Below, in pieces: positions 1 to 9,209 of a stretch of DNA of 40,910 bases; the first letter of the stretch is position 1, and the number at the start of each line of letters is the position of its first letter. Position numbers and translations under genes: made by a program. Below the pieces are notes generated by a model. That model did no database searches, was not told the origin of the DNA, and saw only the letters and a list, made by a program, of their open reading frames with translations. The DNA comes from S139-23 sp047639315 (GTDB taxonomy: Bacteria; Planctomycetota; GCA-002687715; DRQF01), in assembly GCA_047639315.1 (NCBI GenBank), contig JBLINQ010000023.1:1-40910 (forward strand), given 5' to 3'.

Positions 1-2
1 TC

Positions 3-1586
3 CGCAGGCGACAGCCATTTCGCTGGATCATGTGTGGGATCTTGGCTATTTGGGTGGTCTTCGCTGGCCTCAAGCTCAATGAGTCCATCCAGGACAAAAT
101 CTGGCCTCGATTCGACTATCCCCACCAAATCGATCACGGCGAAGGGCTGATGCTTGGCTTGTGGCGCACGGCCGATCAAGGAAACCCCCTTTACAGCCCC
201 TTCGAGGATTTGCCCTGGGTCGTCAATAACTATCCACCGTTGTACACCTCGGTCGTGGCGAATCAGGCGGACAATGCTCTGGATGCCTTGTCCTTTGGCA
301 GAAGTCTGAGTTTTGGCGCCTACCTGGTTTCGATGGTGATGCTGGCCCTGGTCGTCATGGGGGCTCGCCGTGGTGGGATTGGCAAACCGAGCCTGGCTGA
401 TTGTCTGGCGGGGATTCTCGCTGGGCTCTACTTTGGCAAGATGCCGCATGTCCTTCATTGGGGCACTCTCATGCGGGTCGACATGCTTGGCTTATGTCTG
501 ACGATCTCAGGGTTGGCCTTTGTTGCCATGGCTGGGCGGCGCAAGACTTGGCCAGTGATCATCGCCGGTATCCTGTTTCTGGCCGCGATCTGCACCAAAC
601 ACTCTCTCGTGATGGCTCCTCTTGCGCTCGTTCTCGGTTGCCTCAATCACCGTCGTCGGCGGGTCGTGAGGTTCTCGTGTTGCATGGCTGTGGCCGGTGG
701 CATTCTCTTTGCCGTGGGGTTGTGGCAAACCGATGGCGAAATGTGGAAGCATCTCATTCAAGCCAATCAAACGGCCTGGTCCATGGAGCTCTGCAAGTTT
801 CATGTTGGACGTGTATGGCAGGAAATTGGGCAGGCCATTGTCATGGCAGTCCTGGCTCTGGTGCTTTCGTGGTCGGTGTTTCTCAGTGAGTATCGCCAAA
901 AAGGAAGAACGCCGCGTTTGGTCTTAGGGCACTATCTTTGGTTGACCGCCTTAGGTTTGCTGATGACGGGAAAGTCGGGGTCGAATTCTAATTACTATCT
1001 TGAGTTCTACGCCAGCGTCGCCATGACTTTGGGGCTCCTGGTTGCCGATCTCATCGCCATGCCGACTCTTCACTATGGCAAGAATCTGATGCGTCGGGTG
1101 CCAATCATGGTTGGCATGATTGTCGTCTTCCTCGGCCTCTTGTTGGGTATTCCAGATGTTCCAATGGAGCCTCCATACCATCGGGAATATGCCGTTCCGA
1201 GTGCCGAAACTGCCAAGGGGCTTGAGGCGGTGATCGCTAAGATTGCGCAACTAGATGGGCCAATTTTATCCCAGGACATGAGCTTGCCTGTCCTCGCCGG
1301 GAAAGATGTGATTTACCATCCTTTCCTCATGCCCGACCTGAAGCGTCGTGGGCTTTGGCGTGACACTTTGCTGGTGCGGATGATTGAGAACAAGACGTTC
1401 GCCAGGGTTGTGCTGCCGATCCTGCTTGAAAACGAGACACAAATCGGCCGGGAGAGTCGTCAGTTTGGAGCCATGTTCACTAAGGAAACGCTTCTGGCGA
1501 TTCTCAAGAATTACGAACTAAGCACGGACCCGATAAGATTGCCACCCTACATCGAATCACTTCACATCTATCGGCCCAAGCAGTAA
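3..1586 (+). CDS. GT-C-like polytopic membrane protein (5' end outside window)
   Basis: A large integral membrane protein with about ten hydrophobic segments, probably in the cytoplasmic membrane. After the first segment comes an acidic loop containing IDHGEG, followed by a YPPLYT motif. This layout is usual for GT-C glycosyltransferases (GT39/ArnT-like), which transfer sugars from polyprenyl-phosphate donors, with acidic residues of the first outer loop in catalysis. The family is inferred from layout, not from a full signature. The frame is open to the window edge, and the ATG at 30 has no ribosome-binding site, so the true start is probably upstream. The end overlaps the convergent membrane-protein gene by 19 nt. 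Donor and acceptor cannot be told. Confidence 0.7.
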   Translation, partial: RRRQPFRWIMCGILAIWVVFAGLKLNESIQDKIWPRFDYPHQIDHGEGLMLGLWRTADQGNPLYSPFEDLPWVVNNYPPLYTSVVANQADNALDALSFGRSLSFGAYLVSMVMLALVVMGARRGGIGKPSLADCLAGILAGLYFGKMPHVLHWGTLMRVDMLGLCLTISGLAFVAMAGRRKTWPVIIAGILFLAAICTKHSLVMAPLALVLGCLNHRRRRVVRFSCCMAVAGGILFAVGLWQTDGEMWKHLIQANQTAWSMELCKFHVGRVWQEIGQAIVMAVLALVLSWSVFLSEYRQKGRTPRLVLGHYLWLTALGLLMTGKSGSNSNYYLEFYASVAMTLGLLVADLIAMPTLHYGKNLMRRVPIMVGMIVVFLGLLLGIPDVPMEPPYHREYAVPSAETAKGLEAVIAKIAQLDGPILSQDMSLPVLAGKDVIYHPFLMPDLKRRGLWRDTLLVRMIENKTFARVVLPILLENETQIGRESRQFGAMFTKETLLAILKNYELSTDPIRLPPYIESLHIYRPKQ

Positions 1587-3154
1587 CGCCAAGCGGGGCC
1601 ATGCGGCACAATAGGCTGCTCTGGTTTGGCCTTCTGCGAGCGCCTGACCCAAGTGACTTTCTTGGTGGCAAAGTCATAGTGGACAATCTCATGGAAGTTG
1701 TCTTTTTCGGCAAAAATCGCATGAGCTGTGGTGGTTTTGGCCGACTTGTCGTCTGATGGGCTCTGCATGCACAAGCCAACGACGCTCTTGTCGTAGACAA
1801 GTTCGCAAATAGCTTCAATCTCATAGGCCTGCCCGGTGATGATCGGCGGCATCACCTCAAATGGTTCGTGCCAATCACTCCGGGGATGTTCTAAGACGAT
1901 CAAGGTGTGAGGTTGGACCGCACCGATAGCGCTAAACGACTCATGCACTAACCGACGTTGGAAGTTCCCGGCATCCAAATACCCCTGCTGAATTGCCGAG
2001 CGTTGCTGTCCGAAAATCCCAATGAGAACGACCCCAAGAAAGATCGATAGAAACTGACCGAGTCGCCGTGGTCCTAAGTTCTGGAGACCCTGGACGATGG
2101 CAACAAAGGTCAAGGCAGCTCCGAAAACAGAGGCAATATTGTGCCTTGAGGCAATCCCCAGGGATGCGTTTGGGGCCGCTCGGAAACTAAGGGCGGCCCC
2201 AGCGGCGATGCCGATGAGCCCCCAAATAAAAGCGCGCGAGACTCCGCCTTTGGCGATCTTTGGCACAGTCCACTTGAGCGAGACAAGAGCCAGGGCCGCA
2301 GCCACAGCAAGTGTCATCAATACAGCGCCTAAAGGTGGCATCAGTGGCGTTAGCGTCGTTGTAACTACAAGAAGGTCGCGCATGGTGGTGGCGAAAGGCG
2401 TCAAATACGCCCACAGGCTCCAAGTATCGTCTGCGCGAAAAAGAAGAAATCGGATATCCGGTGATGCTTCGACGAAAACGAAGAACCGCCAGGCGAGGTA
2501 AAGGCTGAGGCTGACGCCAAACACGATGATGCCTGTTTTGGTGCTCTTTTTTGAGCCGCCATCAGCAACAAAGGGGGCGAGGGCAAAAATCAGGGGGGCG
2601 ATCTCGTAGCTCATGAAACTTGCAATCAGCAAGACAGCGGACAGCTTGAATTTCTCGCGTACGAATAGATGGAGAGCTAAGAGGGCATAAACCAAACCGA
2701 GCTTGGCCATCATCGTGGCTAACCAGATATGGGTGGTGTCGGCGGGGTGCAATACCACGAGGAGACCTCCCAGGATCGCTAGATGCCCAGGAAGCTGCCG
2801 CTTCAACAAAGAGGCGAATAGGGCCCCAGAGAGGGTGAGAATGGCCATTTGCAGCCAAAATCCACCGTGAAAACCCAAAATCTGATAACTCGCGGCAAGC
2901 ATGACGTATTCAATGGCTCGAAGGGGTCTTCCTTCCCAGCTTTCCAGGAAGATCTCCCTGATCTTGGTGCTCTCGGAGCGGGTTTCGCCCCAAATTAAGT
3001 CGCCATAGATGGCCCAATCATCGGCCAAAAGAACCATGGATGTGCTATCGTTGCCATCCAAGGCAAGTCGGAAATCAGCGGCCCACGTTGCGATGCCGAT
3101 GACCAGCAGAACGGCTGTGCCGGTAAGAACTTTTTTTGCGACAGAGGACAACAT
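1568..3154 (-). CDS. Polytopic membrane protein, GT-C-like, unknown function
   Basis: A 528-aa protein with an N-terminal hydrophobic segment, then an outside loop carrying ADDWAIYGD, then about ten further membrane spans, and a soluble tail of roughly 130 residues. The acidic DDW in the first loop and many-span layout resemble GT-C fold glycosyltransferases or other planctomycete polytopic proteins, but I recognise no diagnostic signature. It faces the neighbouring GT-C-like gene tail to tail with a 19-nt overlap of coding ends, so the two are not an operon, although they may share a theme of surface glycan work. The ATG start has only a weak GGGA upstream. Function is unassigned. Confidence 0.7.
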   Translation of the reverse strand: MLSSVAKKVLTGTAVLLVIGIATWAADFRLALDGNDSTSMVLLADDWAIYGDLIWGETRSESTKIREIFLESWEGRPLRAIEYVMLAASYQILGFHGGFWLQMAILTLSGALFASLLKRQLPGHLAILGGLLVVLHPADTTHIWLATMMAKLGLVYALLALHLFVREKFKLSAVLLIASFMSYEIAPLIFALAPFVADGGSKKSTKTGIIVFGVSLSLYLAWRFFVFVEASPDIRFLLFRADDTWSLWAYLTPFATTMRDLLVVTTTLTPLMPPLGAVLMTLAVAAALALVSLKWTVPKIAKGGVSRAFIWGLIGIAAGAALSFRAAPNASLGIASRHNIASVFGAALTFVAIVQGLQNLGPRRLGQFLSIFLGVVLIGIFGQQRSAIQQGYLDAGNFQRRLVHESFSAIGAVQPHTLIVLEHPRSDWHEPFEVMPPIITGQAYEIEAICELVYDKSVVGLCMQSPSDDKSAKTTTAHAIFAEKDNFHEIVHYDFATKKVTWVRRSQKAKPEQPIVPHGPAWRYCLGR

Positions 3155-3229
3155 GGTCCCGGCAGTTTACGCAAAAATTCTGGATCCGTGTTAACCGGTG
3201 TGCTTCGGTCCGGGCAGAGGAGTCTTTGC

Positions 3230-4573
3230 ATGCGTCATATGATCTTGGTGCTGAGTGTTTTGGTGGTCGTGGCTTCGCCGGCTTCGTCCCAGAAACAAGC
3301 ACGTGTTTTGGACAAAAGTGCTCAGAAAGAGCTCGCAGGTTTAGCTTTGCGGTTCTGGAAGGCTCGCCCCATCCATTACTTCAAGAGTTGGGATGACCAA
3401 GAGAAGGCAGCAATTTTCAAAGCCGCGCAAGAATGGGGCCCGACACCAGAGGGCTCCTTGGAAGCCTTGACCAAAATCTTCTGGAAGCCAACCAAGAAGT
3501 ACGGCGCCAGATTCGACAAGAAATCGGGCAACAGAGGCATCCTGAAGACTCCTTACGGCGATGCTTGGTTCTTCATCAAGGGCAGCTCGAAGAAGGCGCT
3601 CGTGGTTGGACTCCATGGTGGTGGAGAAGGAGCGGGAAGCGCCAGTGAGCCGGCCGGCACGTGGTCCATGAAGGGGGCCATGGGCATGTACCCTCAGGGG
3701 ATCCGCCTGGTGCATGACACCTGGAACACCGTACACGGCGAGCGCTTCATTCTCAGCATGATCGAAATTGCCAAGTGTAAGTATCAGATCGATCCCGATC
3801 GCGTTTACACCATGGGTTTCTCGATGGGGGGAACCGGCAGTTGGTTCATGGCAGGCCGTCATCCCGACTTACTGGCTGGTTCGATGCCTTGCGCCGGTGT
3901 TCTCATGGCGCGCCCGAAAAGCCAATTGCCGCGAAAAGAACAGATCAAAGATGTCCAACACGGCATGGTCCCGAATGTACGCAACCTCGCTATGTGGTAT
4001 TTCATCGGCCTCAGCGACAAGAACTGCATGCCTGGGACCTATTTGTTTGTGGCTGACATGCTCCAAGAGCTTCGGGAAGAAGACAAAGGCGGCTACGGCA
4101 AGATCAATTTTAAGACCTATCCTGGCTTAGCTCATGCGATGGCACCAGGCGAACCCAGCAATGGCATTCGCTACCTGGCAAATGAGCGGCGTAACAAGTT
4201 TCCTAAGAAGGTTGTTTGGGAAGTGGCCACTCGGCCTCATCCACGGCGAGCCACGGGCGATCTTGTGGCGCGCTATAATAAGCAAGCCTTCTACTGGCTG
4301 CGGTGCCCGGACGCCGTCGACAGGCAGATCATTCGCGCAACCCGGGCGGGCAACCGAATCGATTTGGAGGTCGAAGGGACGAGAAACGACGCCGAAGGCA
4401 TCACAATCATGTTGAATCCGAGTATGATCGACGTGAAGAAGGATATTGAGGTCTATCTGGAAGGAACCAGGATTTATCAGGGCAAACCGAAGCCCAACCT
4501 GGGGACTTTTCTGACCAGTTTGAACGATCGAGCCGATCGGGCCATGGTTTTTGATCGGCAAATTGATCTCTAG
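3230..4573 (+). CDS. Secreted alpha/beta hydrolase (PHB depolymerase/esterase-like)
   Basis: A 447-aa exported serine hydrolase of the alpha/beta fold. Residues 1-21 form a signal peptide (MRHMILVLSVLVVV then ASPASSQ). The core has an oxyanion-hole region with LHGGGEG, the nucleophile elbow GFSMGG with Ser198, and a likely catalytic His in PGLAHAMAPG, matching the esterase-D/poly(3-hydroxybutyrate) depolymerase group. A C-terminal beta-rich section of about 100 residues follows, perhaps for substrate or surface binding. The start was chosen at 3230 because GAGGAG lies just upstream and the signal peptide begins there; an in-frame ATG at 3188 would add 14 polar residues. It is divergent from the preceding membrane protein. 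The substrate is unknown. Confidence 0.85.
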   Translation: MRHMILVLSVLVVVASPASSQKQARVLDKSAQKELAGLALRFWKARPIHYFKSWDDQEKAAIFKAAQEWGPTPEGSLEALTKIFWKPTKKYGARFDKKSGNRGILKTPYGDAWFFIKGSSKKALVVGLHGGGEGAGSASEPAGTWSMKGAMGMYPQGIRLVHDTWNTVHGERFILSMIEIAKCKYQIDPDRVYTMGFSMGGTGSWFMAGRHPDLLAGSMPCAGVLMARPKSQLPRKEQIKDVQHGMVPNVRNLAMWYFIGLSDKNCMPGTYLFVADMLQELREEDKGGYGKINFKTYPGLAHAMAPGEPSNGIRYLANERRNKFPKKVVWEVATRPHPRRATGDLVARYNKQAFYWLRCPDAVDRQIIRATRAGNRIDLEVEGTRNDAEGITIMLNPSMIDVKKDIEVYLEGTRIYQGKPKPNLGTFLTSLNDRADRAMVFDRQIDL

Positions 4574-4745
4574 TGCCAACAACATCGGACGAGAAACGTC
4601 GCCCGAAACTTGAGGGTTTGGGGGTGGCAGGTGCCGTTCGTATCGGTTAATCCTATCTGTGAGGGGCGGAGTGATGGCCGCCTTTTGACCGAAACCGACG
4701 GGTGCGGGATGGCGGCGGAAACAGTACGGGGACGAATTCCAGACC

Positions 4746-6572
4746 ATGTCGCTACAACTCATTGACGTCGATCATTCTTACGGGACCCGGCCAGCACTCT
4801 CAGGCGTCAATCTCGAAATTCGAGCCGGGGACTGCTACGGATTCATTGGCCACAATGGTGCCGGCAAGACGACTGCCATGCGCATCGCCTTGGGCTTAAT
4901 TCGCCCCCAGACCGGGCGGGTGATTGTTGATGGCTACGAGGCCTCCAAGAATCCTCTGGAAGTCCGCGCCCGAATGGGTGGACTCATCGAACGCCCGGGC
5001 TTCTTCGACTATTGGAGTGGCCCCAAGAATCTCAGGCTTTTGGCCAAGCTCCAGGGTGTGAATGCCAAAGAAGTCAAAAGTGAATGCGACGAACTCATGG
5101 ACATGGTCGGCCTCGGCCATGTGATGGATCTCGCGGTTGGCGGTTACTCCCAGGGCATGAGGCAGAGGCTTGGCATTGCGCAGGCGATGCTCGGCAAGCC
5201 ACGCTATCTCCTCCTTGATGAACCTGGCAACGGACTCGACCCAGAAGGTTTGGCTGACATGCGCCGCCTTTTGCTGCGACTGACCAAAGACGAAGGCATG
5301 ACCGTTCTGCTTTCGAGTCATCAGCTTCACGAAGTCTCTGAAATCTGCAATCGCATCGCTGTTCTCAAGAAGGGCGAAGTCATCTTGGAAGACGATGCCC
5401 AGAAGATTCTCTTCAGTGGCCGTCCTCTTTACGAATTCGCGACGGCAGATGAAGCCGCTGCAAAAACGGTGCTGAAGCAGCTCGATTTGTCGGTGTTGGA
5501 AGAAAATAACCGGCGGCTCGTTGTTGATGTCGGCGACATTACTCCTGCCACCGTCACCAAGTCTCTCATCGAAGGCGGTGTGGGACTTGAGTCTTTTGCC
5601 CGCAAAGCGCCGTCATTAGAAGAGATTTATCTCGAGCTCCAAAGACCTAAGGAAGCACCTGCTGATCACCCGGAGCGCAAAGAAGAAAGCCCAGCCGCGC
5701 GTTTGGCGCCGGGTGGCGAGCTCTTTCGAGCGATGCGCTACGAGTGGCAACGACTTACCTCGCGCAAGTCTTTCTTTGTGGCTTTGAGTCTGCCGTTCCT
5801 GGTGGCCTTCTGGGACGTGCGATCTCGATTCATTCTCGCCGAAGATGCGGCCGCGAAAGTTGCTAGTGAAGGCCTCATGAGCACGACCGATGTGACGGCT
5901 TATGAAGGCATCGCATGGGGACTTCGCACATCGCTCCTGTTTGCGTCCCTCGTCTTCTGCGGCATCGCAAGTCAATCGCTTGCTGCTGAACTCGATCGCG
6001 GAACTTTGCGCAATGCCTTGTTGCGACCAGTTCGTCGCTGGACGTTGGCTCTGGGCAAGATCTTGACTCTGCTCCTATGTGCCGTTGGTATCTACGCCTT
6101 GCTCATGTGGTTTGTGGCGTTGGTGTCTGGCTACTACTTCGATTACGAAGCACTCGTTGAAATTTTGCCCAACAACGAAGTCTATTCGCTCGTCAAGCTG
6201 GAAGACCTCGAGCAAGCATTGTCGACTGCTTTGAAGTCGGGCTTGGTGCCCATGCTTACTTATTCTCTCATCGGATTTGCGGCCGGATCTCTGGCCCGGA
6301 ATTCGACCACAGCTCTTACTTTCGCGATTGGTGGCGTATTCGGATTAGACTTGTTGCGATCGATCCTTCCGGATCGGGCTGATGAGCGTTGGTTGCCCGC
6401 TGCTCACTTGCCATCTAAGCTCGGCGATACGTCATTCCTTTTGCACTATGAAGATACGGTCACAGGCGTAAGTAACGTCACCGAGTCGATTTCACAGTGG
6501 CCTTTGGCACCATGGTGCTTTGTCGCTGTCCTTGTTGCACTCTTCGCTCTTTCGAAAAGAGACGTCCGCTAA
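4746..6572 (+). CDS. ABC transporter, ATP-binding domain fused to ABC-2-type permease
   Basis: A 608-aa single-chain half transporter. The N-terminal nucleotide-binding domain has Walker A GHNGAGKT (35-42), signature GYSQGMRQ (133-140), Walker B YLLLDEP (154-160) and the H-loop His192, so ATPase activity is expected. After a linker of about 20 charged residues (PKEAPADHPERKEE), a permease begins near residue 325 with about six membrane spans and the ELDRGTLRNALLRPVRR motif typical of ABC-2/NatB-like export permeases. ATPase and permease are usually separate genes in this family; here ATPase comes first. The next gene is a PDZ lipoprotein 73 nt downstream, probably co-transcribed. Likely an exporter; substrate unknown. 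Confidence 0.92.
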   Translation: MSLQLIDVDHSYGTRPALSGVNLEIRAGDCYGFIGHNGAGKTTAMRIALGLIRPQTGRVIVDGYEASKNPLEVRARMGGLIERPGFFDYWSGPKNLRLLAKLQGVNAKEVKSECDELMDMVGLGHVMDLAVGGYSQGMRQRLGIAQAMLGKPRYLLLDEPGNGLDPEGLADMRRLLLRLTKDEGMTVLLSSHQLHEVSEICNRIAVLKKGEVILEDDAQKILFSGRPLYEFATADEAAAKTVLKQLDLSVLEENNRRLVVDVGDITPATVTKSLIEGGVGLESFARKAPSLEEIYLELQRPKEAPADHPERKEESPAARLAPGGELFRAMRYEWQRLTSRKSFFVALSLPFLVAFWDVRSRFILAEDAAAKVASEGLMSTTDVTAYEGIAWGLRTSLLFASLVFCGIASQSLAAELDRGTLRNALLRPVRRWTLALGKILTLLLCAVGIYALLMWFVALVSGYYFDYEALVEILPNNEVYSLVKLEDLEQALSTALKSGLVPMLTYSLIGFAAGSLARNSTTALTFAIGGVFGLDLLRSILPDRADERWLPAAHLPSKLGDTSFLLHYEDTVTGVSNVTESISQWPLAPWCFVAVLVALFALSKRDVR

Positions 6573-6645
6573 AATTCGATCTGGCCCTGTTGGGCAGATT
6601 CGTTAATTTCATGGTTCGAATCGTTCGGTCCAGGAGAAACGTTGA

Positions 6646-7647
6646 ATGATCACTTCTCGTTTGCAGTCTATTCTTATCGCCTTGGCACTTGTTGTCATGA
6701 CGTCGTGTTCTAGCCTGAAGCCCAAGCTTGCTAAAGAGTCGCCCCCGTTGGCTGACATGGAAGCTCCTCTTGATCTTCAAGATGAACCAGATGATGAAGC
6801 AGCGCGTCTGAAACTCGAAAGAGGTTCGTTTTCTGGCATCTACGTCAAAGAGGCAGCTGAATCCGTCGAAGACATGTTCGACGAAGAGGGTGGCAATGGT
6901 GTCACCGTCGAGGTGGTTGTCGAGAACTCCCCTGGCGCAGAGGCGAAGATCAAGGAAGGTGATATTCTTGTCGAAGCGACTCCTGCGGGCGGTGAAACTC
7001 TTGAGTTGTCCTGGCCCAGTGAGTGGCGTCAATTCGAGTTGTCGACACCACCCGGAACGACTGTTCGCCTCCTCCTTGATCGGGCAGGGCAAGATTTCGA
7101 AACGACGATTATATTGGAAGCGCGCGTTGCTCCCGCCGCACGAAGCAGGACCACGAACTTCCGCGAAGCGCAAAAAGTAGGACTCGTCCTACGGACGGCG
7201 ACAGAAGTTGAATCACGGGGGGCAGGGCTCGGTCCTGGAGCGGGCGCTGTTGTGATTGGCTTATCGAAAGCTAGCCCTTGGCGTTACGCCGGCGTACAAT
7301 TCAAAGACGTCATCGTCGAAGCCGACGGCGTCCCTGTTGCTCACCCCCAGGTTCTTCTTGAGTCGATTCAGGCCAAGGAAGAAGGGGACAAGATGGATCT
7401 GGTGATCCAAAGGGGCAACGAGAGACTTGAAGTCGAGGTCTTGTTGACAGCTCGGGCGACTGAGTTTGAACGATTCAGTATCCCGCTTTTGTTTAGTCAC
7501 GAATCCAAAGGTGAAGTGAGCGACACTTCTCTCCTCTTTGGTCTGTTTGGTCTCGAAGAAACTGCGGCTGCTTGGGAAATGACCATTCTCTGGTTTATTA
7601 CCTTTAGTGGCGGCGATTCCGATGAACTTGAAGAGGTTGATTCTTAA
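6646..7647 (+). CDS. PDZ-domain lipoprotein
   Basis: A 333-aa protein with a lipoprotein signal (hydrophobic stretch then MTSC, lipidated Cys21), so it should be anchored in a membrane facing the periplasm. Residues about 60-160 form one PDZ-like domain (GVTVEVVVENSPGAEAKIKE, then GDILVEA), and about 170-265 a second (ASPWRYAGVQFKDVIVEADG). No protease triad is visible, so it is more likely a scaffold or peptide-tail binder. The C-terminus is acidic. AGGAG lies 9 nt before the ATG. Its stop overlaps the start of the next gene by one base (TAATG), implying translational coupling to the FG-GAP proteins. Confidence 0.85.
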   Translation: MITSRLQSILIALALVVMTSCSSLKPKLAKESPPLADMEAPLDLQDEPDDEAARLKLERGSFSGIYVKEAAESVEDMFDEEGGNGVTVEVVVENSPGAEAKIKEGDILVEATPAGGETLELSWPSEWRQFELSTPPGTTVRLLLDRAGQDFETTIILEARVAPAARSRTTNFREAQKVGLVLRTATEVESRGAGLGPGAGAVVIGLSKASPWRYAGVQFKDVIVEADGVPVAHPQVLLESIQAKEEGDKMDLVIQRGNERLEVEVLLTARATEFERFSIPLLFSHESKGEVSDTSLLFGLFGLEETAAAWEMTILWFITFSGGDSDELEEVDS

Positions 7648-9209
7648 TGAAGATTTGTACCTTAGTCCTACTATTTGCCGTTACGGGCACGGCTCAGAAG
7701 CTGCCGTCTGATGTCGCAGGGGTGCAGATTCCCCAAGATCACAAAGCATCCGGCGTGGCCGCTGCCGATATTAATCGCGATGGCCGGCTCGATCTCGTGG
7801 TCACGACGCGCAACGCGGTGAAGGATGACGAAAGGTTCTTGCGGGTTCACTTCCGCCAAGAGAATGGCGGGTTTAAGGCAGAAGCCGATCACCAGCTGAC
7901 CATCCACAAAGACTTCACTGCCTTTTTGGTTGCCGATGTCTTGGCAAGACCAGGACTTGAGGTTGTCCTCTTTAGTGGGGCGCGTGCGGTTGCTTGGGTA
8001 CCAGAAGAAACGGGTCGCAAAGAATGGGTCTCTTTGTTTCGGTGCCCCTTCATGATGCAACTCTCTCGTTCAGGCCGGATGATTCATCTTCCTGAAGCAG
8101 CTCGCGATCTGAATGGCGATGGCAAGATCGACTTCTTGATTCCGATGGACCAGGGTTATGGCGTCTTTATTCATGGCGCGAACGGCGCCTATTCTCATCA
8201 GGGCAATTTGCTCTTGCCGCCCGCAGGGTCAGCCGACGCCGTTAACACTCAGGGTGCCTTGACGATGACCAAGAGGTCTGCCTCGATTCGTTTTCGTCTT
8301 CCTGAATTTGAAACGGCACGAAGCGGCAAGGTACTTCGTCGCAATTTGGTTCAAACAACCGAGTGGAACTGGCGTCCTCGGTTGGTCGATTTTGATGGGG
8401 ATGGCGCCTTAGATCTCTTAGCCCGCGGCAGTCACAAGCTGTTCTTGTGGAGGAATGTCGGCAGCAGGACAAAGCCTGAACCTGATGAAGAATACGAAGT
8501 GCCGGTGGTTGCCGATCGTTCCCGCCTGATCGACATTGCTTACAGCAGTCATTTCATTGATTTGAATGGTGACAAGAAAATTGACTCGGTGATGATCGCC
8601 GGCGATCAACGCTCTGAGACTCCGCGCACTCAAATCTTAGTCTTCCAACAAGGCTCGAAAATGACGACAAAGTCTTCGCCCTTGTTTGGTGCTAAGGGGA
8701 TCCCGAGCCAGTTGTTGGTCTTGGCAGGGTTTACTGGGGCCACAGATTTTCGCGATGTGAATGGTGATGGCAAAGCTGACCTGATCATTGGTTCTTTGCG
8801 CCAAGACATTATCGACAAGCTGCGCGAGAGTGCCCGCGAAAAGACAGAAGTTGAACTCTACGTTTACTTCAATCAGGGCGGAGGATTCTCTAAGAGCCCT
8901 GACATCCGTCAAACGTTCGAGATGAAACTCGAGGGGTTGAAATCGCTCAAGTCTGGGTTTTTGGCCAAATTCATTCCCGATGTAACCGGCGATGGAATCG
9001 CCGAATTGGCAACTCGGACGCGGCCCGATCGTCTCGATGTGCACTATCTGCGCAAGATGCGAAATGGTGCTCTGAAGATGTTGGACAAGCCACTTTGGTC
9101 GTTCAAGATCGACAAGGATGCTGATCTCTTTCTGCTTCCAAAGACTGAGAAAGAGGCCGCCGGGGTTCTCGTTGTCGAGTCGAAACAAGTCACAGTGGTG
9201 AGGTTTTAA
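7647..9209 (+). CDS. Secreted FG-GAP/VCBS repeat protein (first of pair)
   Basis: A 520-aa exported protein with a short signal peptide (MKICTLVLLFAVTGTAQ). At least six FG-GAP-type calcium-binding loops are visible: ADINRDGRLDLV, RDLNGDGKIDFL, VDFDGDGALDLL, IDLNGDKKIDSV, RDVNGDGKADLI and PDVTGDGIAELA. Such repeats fold into a beta-propeller like the integrin alpha head and generally bind ligands or calcium. No enzymatic domain is seen. It is translationally coupled by TAATG overlaps both to the PDZ lipoprotein before it and to a similar FG-GAP protein after it, so the three probably act together at the cell surface. The ligand is unknown. Confidence 0.88.
   Translation: MKICTLVLLFAVTGTAQKLPSDVAGVQIPQDHKASGVAAADINRDGRLDLVVTTRNAVKDDERFLRVHFRQENGGFKAEADHQLTIHKDFTAFLVADVLARPGLEVVLFSGARAVAWVPEETGRKEWVSLFRCPFMMQLSRSGRMIHLPEAARDLNGDGKIDFLIPMDQGYGVFIHGANGAYSHQGNLLLPPAGSADAVNTQGALTMTKRSASIRFRLPEFETARSGKVLRRNLVQTTEWNWRPRLVDFDGDGALDLLARGSHKLFLWRNVGSRTKPEPDEEYEVPVVADRSRLIDIAYSSHFIDLNGDKKIDSVMIAGDQRSETPRTQILVFQQGSKMTTKSSPLFGAKGIPSQLLVLAGFTGATDFRDVNGDGKADLIIGSLRQDIIDKLRESAREKTEVELYVYFNQGGGFSKSPDIRQTFEMKLEGLKSLKSGFLAKFIPDVTGDGIAELATRTRPDRLDVHYLRKMRNGALKMLDKPLWSFKIDKDADLFLLPKTEKEAAGVLVVESKQVTVVRF

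Noticed and set aside
4127..4762. A 211-codon minus-strand frame
   Set aside because: Antisense to the hydrolase with catalytic motifs on the plus strand; no protein-family features.
6478..7173. A 231-codon minus-strand frame
   Set aside because: Antisense to the ABC permease end and the lipoprotein gene, both well supported.
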